Origin: Hyaloscypha bicolor E | Lineage: Eukaryota; Ascomycota; Leotiomycetes; Helotiales; Hyaloscyphaceae | Length of the DNA stretch: 64,000 nt | Assembly: GCF_002865645.1 (NCBI RefSeq) | Contig: NW_020194555.1 | Location: 3,188,288 to 3,252,287, forward strand | Reading direction: 5' to 3' | Shown here: positions 24,740-39,064 of the stretch, one piece after another | Numbering within the stretch: the stretch's first letter is position 1 | Layout: every line of letters starts with the position of its first letter | Made by a program: the position numbers and the translations under genes | Notes under the pieces: model-generated | The model's database searches: none | What the model was told of the DNA's origin: nothing | What the model saw: only the letters and a program-made list of their open reading frames with translations

Positions 24740-26132
24740 ATAGAGGAAGTCAATCAGATTAATTCTAATATAGGTAATAGCAAAGGCTTGTCTAATACTT
24801 TTAATAGGGCTTCTTAGAAGCCTCTGAGAGCTAGTAATAATAATAGAAATAATTCCGGTAATAATTAAGATACCGAGATTAATACCTAAATTACTACTAT
24901 CTAAGCTATAGAATAGGGCTTATATACTAAAGTTAAAGTACTCTAATAAAAGCAAGAATTAGTAAATGCAATTAACTAGTATATTCTATAGTTAAAGTAA
25001 TATAAGAGTACCCTTAGAAATACCTTATAGAAATTCTATTTATAAGTCTATTTCCTTTTTCTCAGTAATTCTTACTAGAGAACTTCCTAAAATGGAATTA
25101 AAACCCATTCTCTTTCCTAATATAATAAGCTTTAAGAGTAATTTTAATACTATTTATTAGAAGCTACTATATAATATCCTAAAGATATATTTGGACCGAG
25201 AGAAGCTTCTTAAGATCCGAATACCTGACTTATATTATAGAAAGTCCCTTAAAGAATAGAGAATATTCGTATTTTTCTAGAAGGCGGTTTTTAGAACCTA
25301 ATCTTAAACTTATAATAGATACTTTTCTAAAATTAACTCTACTATAAGTACCTTTAGGAACAAACTTTATAATACTTAAAAGGCTATAATAAAGTAAAGC
25401 CTACTATTATATAAGGTCTATTAGAAGCGATTTAAGGCCTATTTAACTAATATACTTTAAGTATCTTAAACCTATTAATAAGATATTTTTAAGGAACTCC
25501 GAGATCTTTATTAGAAAAATAGTAAGATAATTACCGAGTTATATACTTGGATAATTAGTTTTAAAGTTAATTAGAACCTATATTCTGAAAGGAACCGGAT
25601 CCGGATTCTTAATACTACTTTATCTAATTATAAGACTCATTAGATACTTATATTTATTCTTTTAGGAGGTAAGGTAGTATCTATTTCTAAGTAGTTTAAG
25701 AAAGCTTAGAAAGTAGAATATACTACTTATCCCAAATTAAGAAAAGTAAAAGTAGGAAAGTCTAATAAGGGCAATTCTACTTTTAAAGACTCTAATTTAG
25801 TAAATTCTAATTTATAAGGCAATTAAAAAAGAAAGAATAAGTTCCGGAAATTATATAAGAAAACCTCAGATAATATTTCGGCTTCTTTAAAGCCTTAATA
25901 AAGTACTAGTTCTATTTTAGATATAGTTTATTAGACTTATAAATAAAAAGAATACTTTTTAGGTAATATAAAGTATTCTAAATATACTAAATAGGCTTAG
26001 TAGAACTCTAATAAGGCTAAAACTATAGAAGAGTTAAAGTATTTATAAAAGTAGATTAATACTATAGCTATAGAGAAGTACTCTAGAGGAAACTCTTTTA
26101 AAGAATAGGGAAAAGAGAAAACTAAATCTTAA
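24740..26132 (+). pseudogene. Gypsy-2 gag with 17-bp deletion
   Basis: Same gag as Gypsy-1, from ATA at 24740 to TAA at 26130-26132, but 1393 instead of 1410 bp. The missing 17 bp lie near 25020, where Gypsy-1 (about 3800-3830) has two copies of ATATCTT 17 bp apart; one copy and the intervening bases are lost. The frame is therefore shifted for the rest of gag, in addition to many RIP stops. Confidence 0.85.
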
Positions 26133-26159
26133 ATATTAATAATTTTAGTTATAATAAAA

Positions 26160-29100
26160 AAGATATATTACTTTATATAATTATTTAAATAAAATTAATA
26201 TAACTAGAAATAAGTATCTTAGAGATATATAGCAGATTTAGTAATACCGGATTAGACTATAACTTCTTTAATAATAATTAGATTTAAAGCCAGGACTTTA
26301 CTACTTTAGCTAAATATAATTAAGAATTTATAACCTTTTATAAGAATAAATTTAAAGTCTATTAAGCCTATAATTTTAAGATATTTATTATAGATAATTA
26401 TAATAAAATATATTCTTTTAAGCTCCGGTTCTATAAGTATAAGAATATTAGTTCTTATAGCCTTATTTTTAGTATAGAATTTTATAAAATAATTCTTATA
26501 TAATATATAGATTATATTAAGAAATAATAGATATATATATCTATATAGCCTAATAATATTAAAATTCTAATACTAAAAGAATTTAGTAAGAAGCTTAACT
26601 AGTACTCTAAGCTAATATTTTAAGTTTTATTCTTAACTAAAAGCAAATATAACTATTCTAGATAGTAGGCTTTATATATTTATAATAGTTACTAGATCTT
26701 TACTTTATTATATAGTTCTAGTAATACTAAATAGAAGTTTTTAATATATTAAATTAATACTTTCCAGAAAGAGGCCTTAAAAATATCTATTTATTTCCGG
26801 AATAATAAATATAAAAACTTTTTAGAGGTTTTTAATTCTAATAAAGCTTCGGAACTTTCTAATCTTAGTAGTATTAATACTTTATTAATATAGATAATAT
26901 AATTTTATATAGATCTTTATATAATTTATTAGAGACCTAACTAGAAGTATTATATTTATATTTATAAGATATACTTTATAAATATTAGATAAGGCCTAGT
27001 AAAAGTCTAGTAGGAGTATTTATTCTTTTTATTTCTAAAAAGAATAAAGGGCTATATCTTTATATTAATTATTATAGACTTAATTAAATTATAATTAAGA
27101 ATTAGTATCTGCTTTCTTTTATTAATAAGACCTTTAACTAGCTTTAAGGAACTAAAATCTTTATAAAGCTAGATCTTAAAAATATATATTATTAGATAAG
27201 AATTTATAAAAAATATAAGTAAAAGACGGCTTTTAGGATTTATTATAGCTATTTTAAATATTTTATAATATCTTTTAGGCTAGCTAATATACTAGCTATA
27301 TTTTAAATATATATTAATACTATACTTATAGGGCTTCTAGATTATTTTATAATTATTTATTTAAATAATATTTTTATTTATTTCTGAAATAAAGATAAAT
27401 ACTATAATTATATTTACTAGATATTTACTAGGCTATATAAAAATAACCTATTTTATAAACTTAGTAAATATAAGTTTAATATTAAGAAAATCGAATTTTT
27501 AGGCTTTCTTATTAGAATAGAAGGTATTTATACGGATTCTAAATAGATCTATAATATTATTAAATAGCTAGAACTAGAATTATTCTATAATATTTAAATA
27601 TTTCTTGAATTTACTAATTTCTATTATAGATTTATTTACTATTACTTTTAGGTAACTATAGGCTTAATAGATCTTTTAAAAGAAATAGAAAAGGGCCGGA
27701 AATCCGGTTTCTTTATATAAATAGATAAAGCGGCTAAAAGCTTTAAAACTTTAAAAAAAGCTTTTATTATAATACCTGTTTTAATCTATTTTAATTTTTT
27801 TAAAAAGATTTATATTAAAACTAATATATTAAAATTCGTAATTACTAGTATTATTTTATAATAAGTTAATTCTAGTAATAGTCTAAAAAAATACTAGTAT
27901 TTAGTAATATTCTGGTTCCGGAAACTTTCCGGAGCTAAATATAACTATAGTACCTATAATAGAAAGCTACTTATAATTATTAAAGCCTTTAAATATTAGT
28001 ACTATTACCTTAAAAGGTTTAGATTTATAATTAAGGTTATTATAAACTATAATAACCTTTAATACTTTATAGAAATAAAGTATTTAGAAAGCTATTAAGT
28101 ATATTAGGTAATATATCTTATAATATATAATTTTAATATTATTTATTATAGAAGTGCCTTAAATCTAGTAAATAGACCTAATAAAAGATCTAATTATAAA
28201 GAAGATTTTATTAATATGACTTAACTTCTAACTTTTTAGAATAAGCTAAAGAAAGCTTTTATAATTATAATTTAGAGGTCCTTATAAATATCTAAAGAGT
28301 TCTCTTTTTAGAATAAGTATTATTTAATATTTACTATATTTATAATAGCTAAGAAGAAATATTTATTATAAAATAAGTAAATAAATTATTTTATAAATTC
28401 CTTAATTATAGAATTAGTTAAGAAATAAGATATGGGAAGATGCCTTAAAGGCTCTATTACTATAGCTAAAGTAATAGAAATATCTATAACTATATTATTT
28501 AATAGAACTAAAAACTTTTTGGTTTTCTAAGTTTTTAAATTAGATAATTATAAATATCTAATTTCCTATATATAGATATATATAGCTATTAAAAGAGCTA
28601 TAGTACTAGCCTCTTTATCTAAATCTCTTCTGGATATTATTTAGATAGCTTAAAGAAATAATTTTTAATATTAGAATATTATAAAATAGAAGCTTAATAA
28701 GAAAAATATTAAGGGAAAAGAAATCTGAAAAAATAATTCAAGTTTATTTAGATATTATTTAAGAATTATTATATCTAATAATTCCGCTTTATATTAAAAA
28801 GTTATAAAGCTTTATTATAATAACCTAATAGCCGGATATTATAGAATAGAGAAAACTCTTAAACTCTTTAGAAGATTCTAGTATTAAGAAAATATAAGAA
28901 AAGATATTTATAATTATTATTAAGAATATAATATTTACTAGAAAGTTAAAATAAAAAGGTATTTACTATATAGTCTACTTAGTAGTTTATTATAGCCTAA
29001 AAGATTCTAGAATAAGATTTTTATAGATTTTATTATAGATTTACTATTATATAAGAATTTAATAAAAGATCCCGATTTTAATATAATTCTTATAATTATT

Positions 29101-30205
29101 AACTAGTATTCTAAAATAATAAGATATATTATATATTATAAAACTATTAACTTTCCGGAGTTTATTAAGATTATATAGAAATATATTTTCTCGATTTTTA
29201 GCTTTTTTAATAGAATTATTTCTAATTAAAAAATAGTATTTACTAGCTAGTTTTAGTTTACTTTCTGCTTTTATTTAATATATAAATAATATTTAAATAT
29301 AGCTTATTATTTTTAAATAAATAATTAGATAAAAAAGTAGAACTAGATCCTAAAATACTATCTAAAATATTATTATAATATCTAAAAAAAAAATAACTAG
29401 TTTAAAAAGTTATTTTTTATAGAATTTATATATAATAATTTAAAATATTAGGTTTTATAAGATATATTTTTCTATATATATTATAAATACTACTTTTAAT
29501 TTCTATAAAATTCTAAGAATAGAATTATAGAAAAGATATTAGTTATATATAAAAGATTAGAAACTTTTAAAATAAAATAAAGAAAGCTCGAGAATTTATA
29601 ATATTATATATAAAATAACCGGAAAATCTATTATAATAAATACTAATTAGCTAAATATTATTTTAAAAAAGTCTAAATAATATTATTAATAAAGAATATT
29701 AAACTTAAAATAAAGAAACTTAAGCTAAAATTTATAAATCTATTTAGAATTCTTAAATATATTAGTAATTTAATATATAAATTAGAACTACTAAATATAT
29801 ATAATTATTTATATTTAACTTTCTATATTTCTTTTTTTTAAAAATATATAATAAAAAAGAATTAGAAGCTATATTTATATTTCTTTAAAGAATTTCCGGA
29901 ATTAGTAAATAATAATAAAGAATAAAAATAGGAAATAGAAGCTATTATTAATTACTAATAAAATAATAGAAATAAGAAATAATAGTATTTAATTAAATAA
30001 AAAGCCTAGTCTAAAGATTATAATATCTAGTTATTTATTTTTTCTAATCTTAAAAATTCTAAAAAACTTCTAAAATTATATAACCGAAATTATAGTTTAG
30101 AATCCAAAATTACTTTTTAATAATCTCTTAAGATTAAAAAGAATTCTAGATTATTAAGAAAAAGGCTATTTAAAAGAAAAAAAGAATCTAAATAATTAAA
30201 AAAAA
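26160..30205 (+). pseudogene. Gypsy-2 pol remnant
   Basis: Collinear with Gypsy-1 pol: protease, RT, RNase H, integrase and chromodomain (about 29945-30090). The RT active site at 27358-27369 reads Y-L-N-N, so both catalytic aspartates are lost, whereas Gypsy-1 lost only the second. Stops are denser than in Gypsy-1. Confidence 0.88.
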
Positions 30206-31860
30206 GCCCGGAATAATAATAGAAATATTCTTTTTCTAGGTTTTTTTATTTATAAAGATTTTTTAGAATTTTATTAAGGCTTATAAAAATTATATTTAAA
30301 TTATTAGAAAAAGATTTAGAATTAAGAAAAGTTTATTATAGATAAACTAGCTATAAATATTTTAAATAAATAAATTCTAATTTCTATAAATTCCTAATTT
30401 TTAAAATAAGAATATTAAATACTAGCCTTATTTAGAACTTAGTAAAGAATTAGCTAATACTTTCCAAAATCTATTTATTTTTTAATAAAATATAGTTATA
30501 TTATAATAATATTAGTATTAAGAATATTAAAAGAAATAATAAAGAACTTATAATAGCTATATATATTTTATAAAAGGCCCAAATTTCTAAAATTAGATCC
30601 TAAATAGCTATAAGTATTATATTATTAGTATTTAAAGTACTAGTAATAAACTATTTAGTAATCTTAGTAATAAGCTTAGTAATAAGATTAATATCTTAAA
30701 AATAGATATTATAATATTTCTTTAAGAAATTAGTAAATATTTAAATATATTAGAAAAAACTTATTTTTAGAATACTAATTTAAATAGTATTATTATCTGT
30801 TTTATTAAAATAGAAAGAAAAATTCCGAAATTTATTAATATCTTTTTAGTTTTTAAAAACCTAATTAATAGTATTATTCTTATTAATATAATACTATTTA
30901 GGATATATTTTAAGAAATTTCTTAAAGATTATAATAGTATTTTTCTAGAACTAATAAGCTTCTAATAAGTAATAAGAAATCTGAAATTATATTAGCTTTA
31001 ATAAATATTAAAGCTAAAGAACTTACTAATATATAAAACTTAAAACTTTTATTATAATAGTTATAATTCTTTTTACTAGATATTATAATATATAAGATAA
31101 AGGAATTAATAAGTAAATACTTAAAATATTTCAAGTATTTACTAGTAATAAAAAAGAAGGCTATAAAATTACTTTTATATTTATTATTATATAAATAAAT
31201 AATAAAGCCAGAAGAAAATATTATAGAATTAATTAAAAGTAATTAAAAAAGATTTAGAGAAGAATAGAAAAAGAAGCTAGAAAGTAATAATAGAAAAAGT
31301 TATTATATATATAATTATTAGAAAGAAAGAAAGTATATAGTAATATAAAGAGATTCTTTTATAAAAATAGAGAACTATCTAAATTAATTACTAGTTTTTA
31401 AGTTAGTTTTAATTAGAAATTAGTATAACTAATTAATATATATTTCTAGAAGTTTATAAATAATTTCTAGGACTTTAGAAATATTTATATAAATTTCTTA
31501 TATAAATATTTATTAAATTCTTTCTATATAGCTATTTAGATTATTCTAATACGAGATTTAATAAATAGTATTAATTTTATAGAATAGTATCTTAGTACTT
31601 TAAATTAAGCTAATTAGAATACTTAAATCCTAAATAAAATTATAATTACCGGCTAGCTCCTATATCTGAAGTATAATTACTTTTTTTTCTTACTTACTTA
31701 GCTCTAATCTAATTAAATGATTTTTATATTTATTATTTAGATTATATTAGTAAATTCATTTCTTAAGATATTAGAAGTTTATCTTAATTAAATATATAAT
31801 TAATTGAATATTTTACTAGAATAGATTAATAAATCTTAGGAATAAAATCCTAAAAAGGAA
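30205..31860 (+). other. Gypsy-2 unassigned 3' region
   Basis: Counterpart of Gypsy-1 9010-10640, the same length within a few bases, but so mutated that neither candidate plus-strand frame can be read here without the better copy. The 70-codon minus-strand frame at 30922-31134 is an antisense shadow also present in the other copies. Confidence 0.5.
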
Positions 31861-31867
31861 ATATAGT

Positions 31868-32165
31868 TATAATATATATAGGATTATATATAACTTAAGA
31901 ATATATAATAAATCTCGGATATTATAGATATTAATTAGGGAGATTAAAGGTTCTTTAATTTTATAACTAATTACTATTTATATTATAAGTATTAGGCTTA
32001 TAAATTACTAATTATATATATATTATTAGGGCCTTTTATTTAGATAAGGCTTTTCTGGACCTTATAAGAGAGATAGAGATTAGTTCTATACTAAATTTAA
32101 TACTATAGTTTTATAACTTACTAATTTATTCTATTATCTTATTATTTACTAATAAATATCTTATA
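31868..32165 (+). repeat. Gypsy-2 3' LTR
   Basis: 298 bp, followed by ATTAT at 32166-32170. Strongly RIP-mutated. Confidence 0.93.
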
Positions 32166-35100
32166 ATTATTTAATTAATATTTCTAAAGATCTTTTTAAA
32201 AAGAATATTAATTTTAGTTCTAGTATTAATTATTTCTTTATATTTAATACTTTTTTAAGATTCTTGAAATATAAATTAGAAATACGAAAATTATATAATA
32301 TATTTATAAACTAATAATATCCGAATATTAATATTAATATTTTTAAATTAAATAATTTTATTAATATTAGATACCTGAACTAGTATTTCTAATTCCTTAA
32401 ATATTTTATCTATTATATAAACTAAAGCTATTAATTTTATAAATCTTCTAGTTTATTTAATTATATTTAATATAATAGTATTTCTTATTTATAAAATAGT
32501 AAAATAGAAAATATTATTTTTAATTTATTAATTTTGAAATATAATAGCTAAATTTAGTATTTTTAAAATATTAATAAATATTTTTATTTCTTTAATAATC
32601 TTATTAAAATATTATTAATTTCAAAAATTCTATATTTATTATAATTAAAAATATATTAAATTTCTAATTTATTTTATTTATTCCCGGAAATATTAATATT
32701 TATTTCCTTAACTAGGCTATTCCCTTATTTATTATTTCTTAAAATAGTATTTTTCTGGCCTTTTATATAAAATAGCTTTTTTTTAATTCTGACTTGTTTT
32801 TAGAAAATCTTTTTAGCTATTTCTATCTTTTTTCTTTTTCTTTTTAATAAGAAATCTATTATAGTATTAATAGAAATATTATTTATAGCTAAATCTTAAT
32901 ACTATTTATTAATTCCAGAACCTGAAATATTAGTAATTCTAATATAATTTCTTCTAAAGTAAAATAGCTATTCAGATTTCCTAAATATAACTTATTTACT
33001 TCTATATATAAATTCCAGTTAGCTAATTCTCTTTTCTCTTTCTTATCTAGCAAACTGGGTATTCTTTATTAATCTCTGGATATTTTTAGATTAAGCTTTT
33101 AAATTATAATTAAATTCTTCTTTTTGAATTTAGGAAATAATTTAATTAAACTATTAGTATTTACTAATAAGGAAAAAGAAAATACTTTCTTATTTAGGCT
33201 TAAATAACTTTTTATATTATTTTCTATTAAATTAGTAAATATATTCTCGATTTATAAGCTCTTTTATTAGTAAATAATAGAACTAAAAAATATAAATATA
33301 TTTTAAATTAATATTATTATTTTTATTTCTATTATAATATCTATAGTAAATTTATTCTTTTCGTTTTAAGTTTATATTATAGGCTATATTAATTTAAATA
33401 GTATTTTCTAATTATATTTAAAATTAACTTTTTCTAGAATATAGTTATTTAGACTCTTTATTTATTTTAGCTTAACTAATATAGCTATTATAATATTCTC
33501 TATAACTTCTATTATAATTTCTAGTATATTTTTCCCGAAAACCCGAATTATATCTATTAGGCTATTAATATTATTATATCTATTATAGTTAGCTAGATTA
33601 TATAAATAGGCTATAGATATTTTCTCGAATTATAATAGTAATTATATTGAGTTATTTTTATAGATTCTTTTAAGTTATAGTAATAATAAATAGTTTTTTT
33701 AGACTTTTTATTAGCTAGTTAATATTATCTCTTTTAAGTTTATTACTTTTAATAGGTTTTATATAATTAATTATAAATTGAATTCTCTTTTTATTTATAT
33801 CTATAGCTATATTAGGAAATATAATAGAAGAAATTAGTAAAAAGTAATTATTTTCTAGTTTGGAAATTATATTATAAACTATTATATTTAAGTATTTTTA
33901 TTTAAGTCTAGATATATCTAGATTATTAGTAATATTAAAATAGTATTTCTTTTTTTTATACTAATAAAATATTATTACTTTCTTATATATTTTATTATAT
34001 TTATAGATAGAAATATCTATAAATTTAAAATTTATATTTTTAAAAATATAATCTCTTTATAAATTCTCGATATTAAATAATTTTATTTATCTTTTTTTTC
34101 TTTAGTAATTTTTTTAATATTTTATTAAATATATTAATATAAGATTTAGAAAAGATTTCTTTATTTTGGATTTATATAATAATTTAATTAAAAAAATTAT
34201 AGTTAATTTTAAGTATTTTCTAGTTATATTCTCGGAATTTCTTTAATAAAGCCTTAAAGAACTTGATTTTCTAGTAATTTTCTGAATTATTAATATAGTA
34301 TTCCGATATAGCCTTAATTTGGTTTTTATAAATAAAAGAAATATAATAGATAATTCTCTCTTTTTTAGTATTATTAGAAATATAATAATTCTTATATATA
34401 TTTATATATTATTTCAAAAATATAAAGATATTACTTTTTTAAAACTATAATATTTCAGGAGCTTTTATAAGTAATAGGTTTAAATCCGATACTAATATAT
34501 ATTTGTTTTTAGTTATATTAATTTCAATAATTTCTTCTATAGCTAATTATAGAATTTCTATATCTGAGACTTTTATTAATAAAGTTTCTAAAAAGCTAAT
34601 TTCTTATTTAAATATATCTTTTAATTTAAGAACCGGAATTTAAGAGAAACTAGTTAATAATAATAAATATAGTCTAGGTTCGAGTTTTAGTATTAATAAT
34701 AATAAGATAATAGCTTTACTAGTTTTATTTCTATTATTTATATATTTTTTTATTTTATTAGCTTAATACCTATAATATCTTTTCTTAATTTTATTAAACT
34801 AGATATATTTAATAATACTATTAAAAATAATAATAAATATAATAAATATAATTTTACTAATTTTTCTGATTTTTCTAATTTTTCTTTTTTATTTCTATTT
34901 AATATTCTTTTTTTTCTCTAGAAGCTTCTTTAGATTATCTATATAATTTCTTATTTCCGATTTCTTTTTAATTCTTATTTCCGGTTTCTATTTACTATTC
35001 TATTTGAAATTAAGGATATTTCTTCTTTTAAATATTTTTCTCGAATTTAGAAATAAGCTTTTTTATTAAAATTAATATTACCTCTATTTCGATTTTTATT

Positions 35101-35791
35101 ATAACTAAAAATAATATATAAATTAATAATATAATTTTATTTCCGAATACTAAAGTCTATTTCTAATTAAGTTCTAATTTATACTATTTTAGTTTAATAT
35201 TTTTTATTCTATTTCCTCTATTTCTTTTCCTTTTATAATTAGCCTCTATTTCTATTATTCCTATATATTATACTAATAACTATATTTTATAGCTAACTCG
35301 TATTTAAATTACTAAATATATCGGAAATTAATATAAGATACTAAGATTAATACTTATATATCTTTAATATTTCGGCCTTAGGTTTAAAGTATTATAATAG
35401 TCTTTTTTTTAAATTTACTAAACTAATAATCCGCCTTATAGAAACCTCTTAGAACTTTATAAAAATATTATTTTAATTATAAAATATATAAAAAATAAAC
35501 TATAATAAAATAAAAATCTATATAAAGTATATTAAAATATAAAATATAACTTAATAATAAAATAATAAAATTAAAAGTATAAATAATAAAATATAAATAA
35601 TATATAATATATAAAAGCTTAATTAAATAAATATTAATAATGAATTATTATCTAAAATTATAAAAAAAACTAACTTTTTTATATAATTTCTATAAGTTAT
35701 ATATAAAAAGCCCTAGCTTTTACTATATAACCAAAATATTAAAACTATTAAAATAAAGCGATTTTAATAAAGTATAACTTACTATATTATA
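32166..35791. other. Unassigned AT-rich sequence between Gypsy-2 and Copia C
   Basis: About 3.6 kb without a recognisable gene. A few minus-strand runs look once-coding: near 32960-33060 a stretch reads S-L-L-D-K-K-E-K-R-E-L-A-N-W, and near 33480-33600 another reads I-I-R-V-F-G-K-N-I-L-E-I-I-I-E-V. I cannot match either to a family. It probably belongs to the same older sequence as 22377-24349. A palindrome lies at 35695-35732. Confidence 0.55.
35695..35732. repeat. Palindrome of the Copia 3'-region type, just upstream of Copia C
   Basis: Starts AGTTATATATAAAAAGCCCT and ends CTATATAACC, imperfectly self-complementary. It lies about 60 bp before the point where Copia C homology begins, out of its normal position. 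Confidence 0.6.
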
Positions 35792-38100
35792 TTATTTAGG
35801 CTCTTTTAATTAAATTATAATAGATACTAGAAAGTAATTTATTAATAAAAAGTTTATTTAATTTATAAATACTATAAAACCCAAAATTAAAATCGTTTTT
35901 ATAAAAGCTTATTATTCTATTAGAATTATAAAATACTATTATAGCCCGATTTAATATATTTATTTTATTATTATAGCCGAAATTAATAAAATTAATAAAA
36001 ATATTATATTTCAAATAGTTTTTAAGGCTATTAATAATTCTATAAAACGCAATAATATTATTTTAATTCTTTTAATTTATAGTATTTTATTTCGAATAAT
36101 TAAATATAATATTCTATTACTAATTATATTATAGTAATTGGCAGTATTTAAAAAAAAATAGAAATTTAGAAGCTTTAAACTAAATATTAAATTATAAATA
36201 CCTTAAATATCCGAAATAGTTCTAATATTACTAATATCTATAAACTTCCTTTAAATTCGAATATTTTTATATAATATAAAAGAAATACTAGTTAATCTAA
36301 TAATTGAAATAGATTATATAAGCTAATAGCTATTAATAAAAAAACTATATATTAGCTCTATTATATAATAATACTACTTTCTATTTAACTTTTATAAAGC
36401 CCTTTTATATAAAGGATATTAAGGTTATTACTAATTATTTCGAATTTAAAACTATTTCCGAATTCTATAATAAGATTAAAGATAATACAGATATAATTTC
36501 TTTTATTATTTCTACTATTTTACTAAAATATAATAGAAAATACCCTTATAAAAACCCGGATATTATAGTATTTCTATAGAATAATAAGCTATATAAGGAT
36601 TTCTATTAAATTGAAATTACTAGCTTTTTAGAAAAGAGTATATTTAAAATTATTTTCAGATCTCAGATATTAAAAAAAAAAATTTCCGGTTTATTAATAA
36701 AATTAAAAATAAGAATTTAAAAAAAGAATTTAAAAAATCGAAACTAGTTATTCAAATTTATAATAATAATAATAAATATATAATATTAATATAATTGCCC
36801 ATTATTTAATATATTAGCTAGAAAATTATTCTTAGTATTATTATTATAATAATAGATACTATAAAATTATATTTATATAATATCTTATAAATTTATATTT
36901 AATTAATAATTTTATTTAATTATAATTTTTATATTAATTCATTTTACAAGCTTATTAAAAAGCTAAATCTAAAGAATAATTCTATTCTGAAAATTATAAA
37001 ACTATTATATAATATATTAGAAACCGGAAACTATTAGTTTAAAATTTACTATTTCTATTATATTAATAAGCTTTTTATAGAATAGTTAATTTATAACTCT
37101 TATCTTTTTTATAATAAATAATTCTTCGGAATTATTAGCCTTTAAACTAATAATATTTCATTTATTAAAACTAATAATTTTATAAAAATAGAATAATTAA
37201 AACTTTAAAAGGCTAAATTCTTAACTAAAGAATATAAATGCCTTATTTCTAATTATAATCTCAAGTTTAATAGAGATATTATTTATATAAATACTACTAG
37301 AATTACTTTTATATAGAAATACTAATATAAAAACTTCCAAATTATTTTTATAAAAAATACTATTATTATAAATAATAGAGGTACTATTTATTAAGATCTT
37401 TTTATTAAGAATTAATATATTACCTAATATATTAGAGAAATATATATTATATTAGTCTATTAACTAGAAGCTTTATATAATCTATTAATTACTACTTAAA
37501 CTATTAAATTCTCGAAAACTAATATAAAGGCATTTAATAAATATATTAAATAGTAAATTAAGAATATTACTAGAGAATTGAGATTTATAAAGCTAGTAAA
37601 AAAGTTCTTATATTTAATTGTTTTTATAGATACTTTATTTATAAATAATAAAGATTTCTTTTTTTAAATCAGATATATTCTAGTTCTAGTAAATAGAACT
37701 AAATATACTAATATTATTTACTAGTTTTCTATTAAATATAAAAGAATTACTAGAAGTATTCTAGTTTCGGAACTCTATAGTATAATTTATAGCTTTAATA
37801 TAGATACTTTAGTTAAATCGATAATTAATAAAATACTAGAAATAGAACTATTACTAATAGTTTATATAGATTCGAAGTTATTATATAAATGCCTTATTAA
37901 ATTAAGAACTATTTAAAAGAAATATCTAATAATTAATATAATATATTTCTATTAAATATATAAATAATAAGAAATTATAGAAATTAAATAGATTAAAGGA
38001 AAATCAAATCTTGTTAATTCTATAATAAAATTAAAGCTAATAAATACTTTTAAATATCTAATTAATATAAATATAATATAATTAGATATAAAGAAATAAA
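35792..38100 (+). pseudogene. Copia C pol fragment (integrase, RT, RNase H)
   Basis: Integrase core with E/K-A-Y-N-S-like remnants near 35890, RT with catalytic pair N-N near 37155, and RNase H near 37680-37950 (S-I-L-V-S-E-L-Y-type stretch). Collinear with Copia B 19550-21880. Confidence 0.85.
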
Positions 38101-38159
38101 TTAAATATAAATAAAATAAGAAATAGATATATAAAATAAACTAATATTATAGAAAGAAA

Positions 38160-38197
38160 AGTTATATATAAAAAGCTATAGCCTTTAGTATATAACT
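38160..38197. repeat. Palindrome in Copia C 3' region
   Basis: Same place and length as 21932-21969, slightly decayed around AGCTATAGCC. Confidence 0.75.
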
Positions 38198-38319
38198 AAA
38201 ACCTTAAAAGTAATATAAATATATAAAGTATTTGAAATATCTAATATTAGACCGAATTAGGGAATTTATATATAATTAAAAAGAAATATTATTTTTTATA
38301 TTTTTTAAAAAGGTTCTAG

Positions 38320-38590
38320 TATTAATATAGCTATAGTTATTAATAGTTATATAATATAGTTATATAATCTAAAAGTAATAAAATATAGATAATAATTATA
38401 TAATCTTATATTCTATAAGTAATTCAATTAGTAGACTAGATTTCTTTAGGCTTAATAGATTTAGGAATTATATATTAGTATTATAATATTATAATTTCTA
38501 TTTTTAAATAATAATAATAACTTTATTAATCTTATATAAATAATATTTTATATCTATATAATAATATTATATATTATTAATAAACTAATA
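38320..38590 (+). repeat. Copia C 3' LTR
   Basis: 271 bp from TATTAATATAGC to ACTAATA, slightly shorter than the 284-bp LTRs of Copia B because of a small deletion near its start. Confidence 0.88.
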
Positions 38591-39059
38591 ATAAATCTAT
38601 TAATAATTAAAAATATTATAACTAGAATTATTATTAGCCTATTTTATTATTATATCTAATAATTTCGAGGTTTTTTTCTTATTATTATAAATAATTAAAA
38701 ACCCTAATTTATTTCGAATTTTATAAATAAATTATTAAAATTAACTAAAATTAAGTTAAAGCTTTTAATTATAAAATATATCTAAATAAATAAATAAATA
38801 GAAATTATTAATTAGATTATTAATATTCGATTTTATATTTTTATTAATTATTTCTAATATTTAATATTATAAATACTACTTACTTATATAAATTAATTGG
38901 CTTATTTTCTTTAATAATTAATTATAAATATAAATTTAGACTAAACTTTAACTAAATATTACTAATAATAGAATTTAAAATATTAAAAAAGAAATTTAAT
39001 TAAAAAAATATATAATAATAAATTAAGAAAATTAATATTACTATTAATTATATCCGAAA
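38591..39059. other. AT-rich flank left of the TRIM element
   Basis: Degraded A+T-rich DNA, continuous with 39792-40604 on the other side of the TRIM. I see no gene or element in it. Confidence 0.6.
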
Positions 39060-39064
39060 ATATA
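39060..39064. repeat. Left target-site duplication of TRIM (ATATA)
   Basis: Repeated at 39787-39791. Confidence 0.85.

Larger units (their letters stand above)
24350..32165 (+). mobile_element. Gypsy-2, complete but heavily RIP-mutated chromovirus
   Basis: A 7816-bp copy of the Gypsy-1 family with 298-bp LTRs and an ATTAT duplication, collinear with Gypsy-1 over its whole length. Most remaining C and G sites of Gypsy-1 have become T and A, so it is the most decayed of the three. It has a private 17-bp deletion in gag. Confidence 0.95.
35792..38590 (+). mobile_element. Copia C, 5'-truncated copy
   Basis: Matches Copia B from about B position 19550 (within integrase) to the end of its 3' LTR. 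The 5' LTR, gag, protease and integrase N-terminus are absent, and no duplication can be assigned. The left junction is abrupt, within about 5 bp of TTTAGGCTC. Heavily RIP-mutated. Confidence 0.88.
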
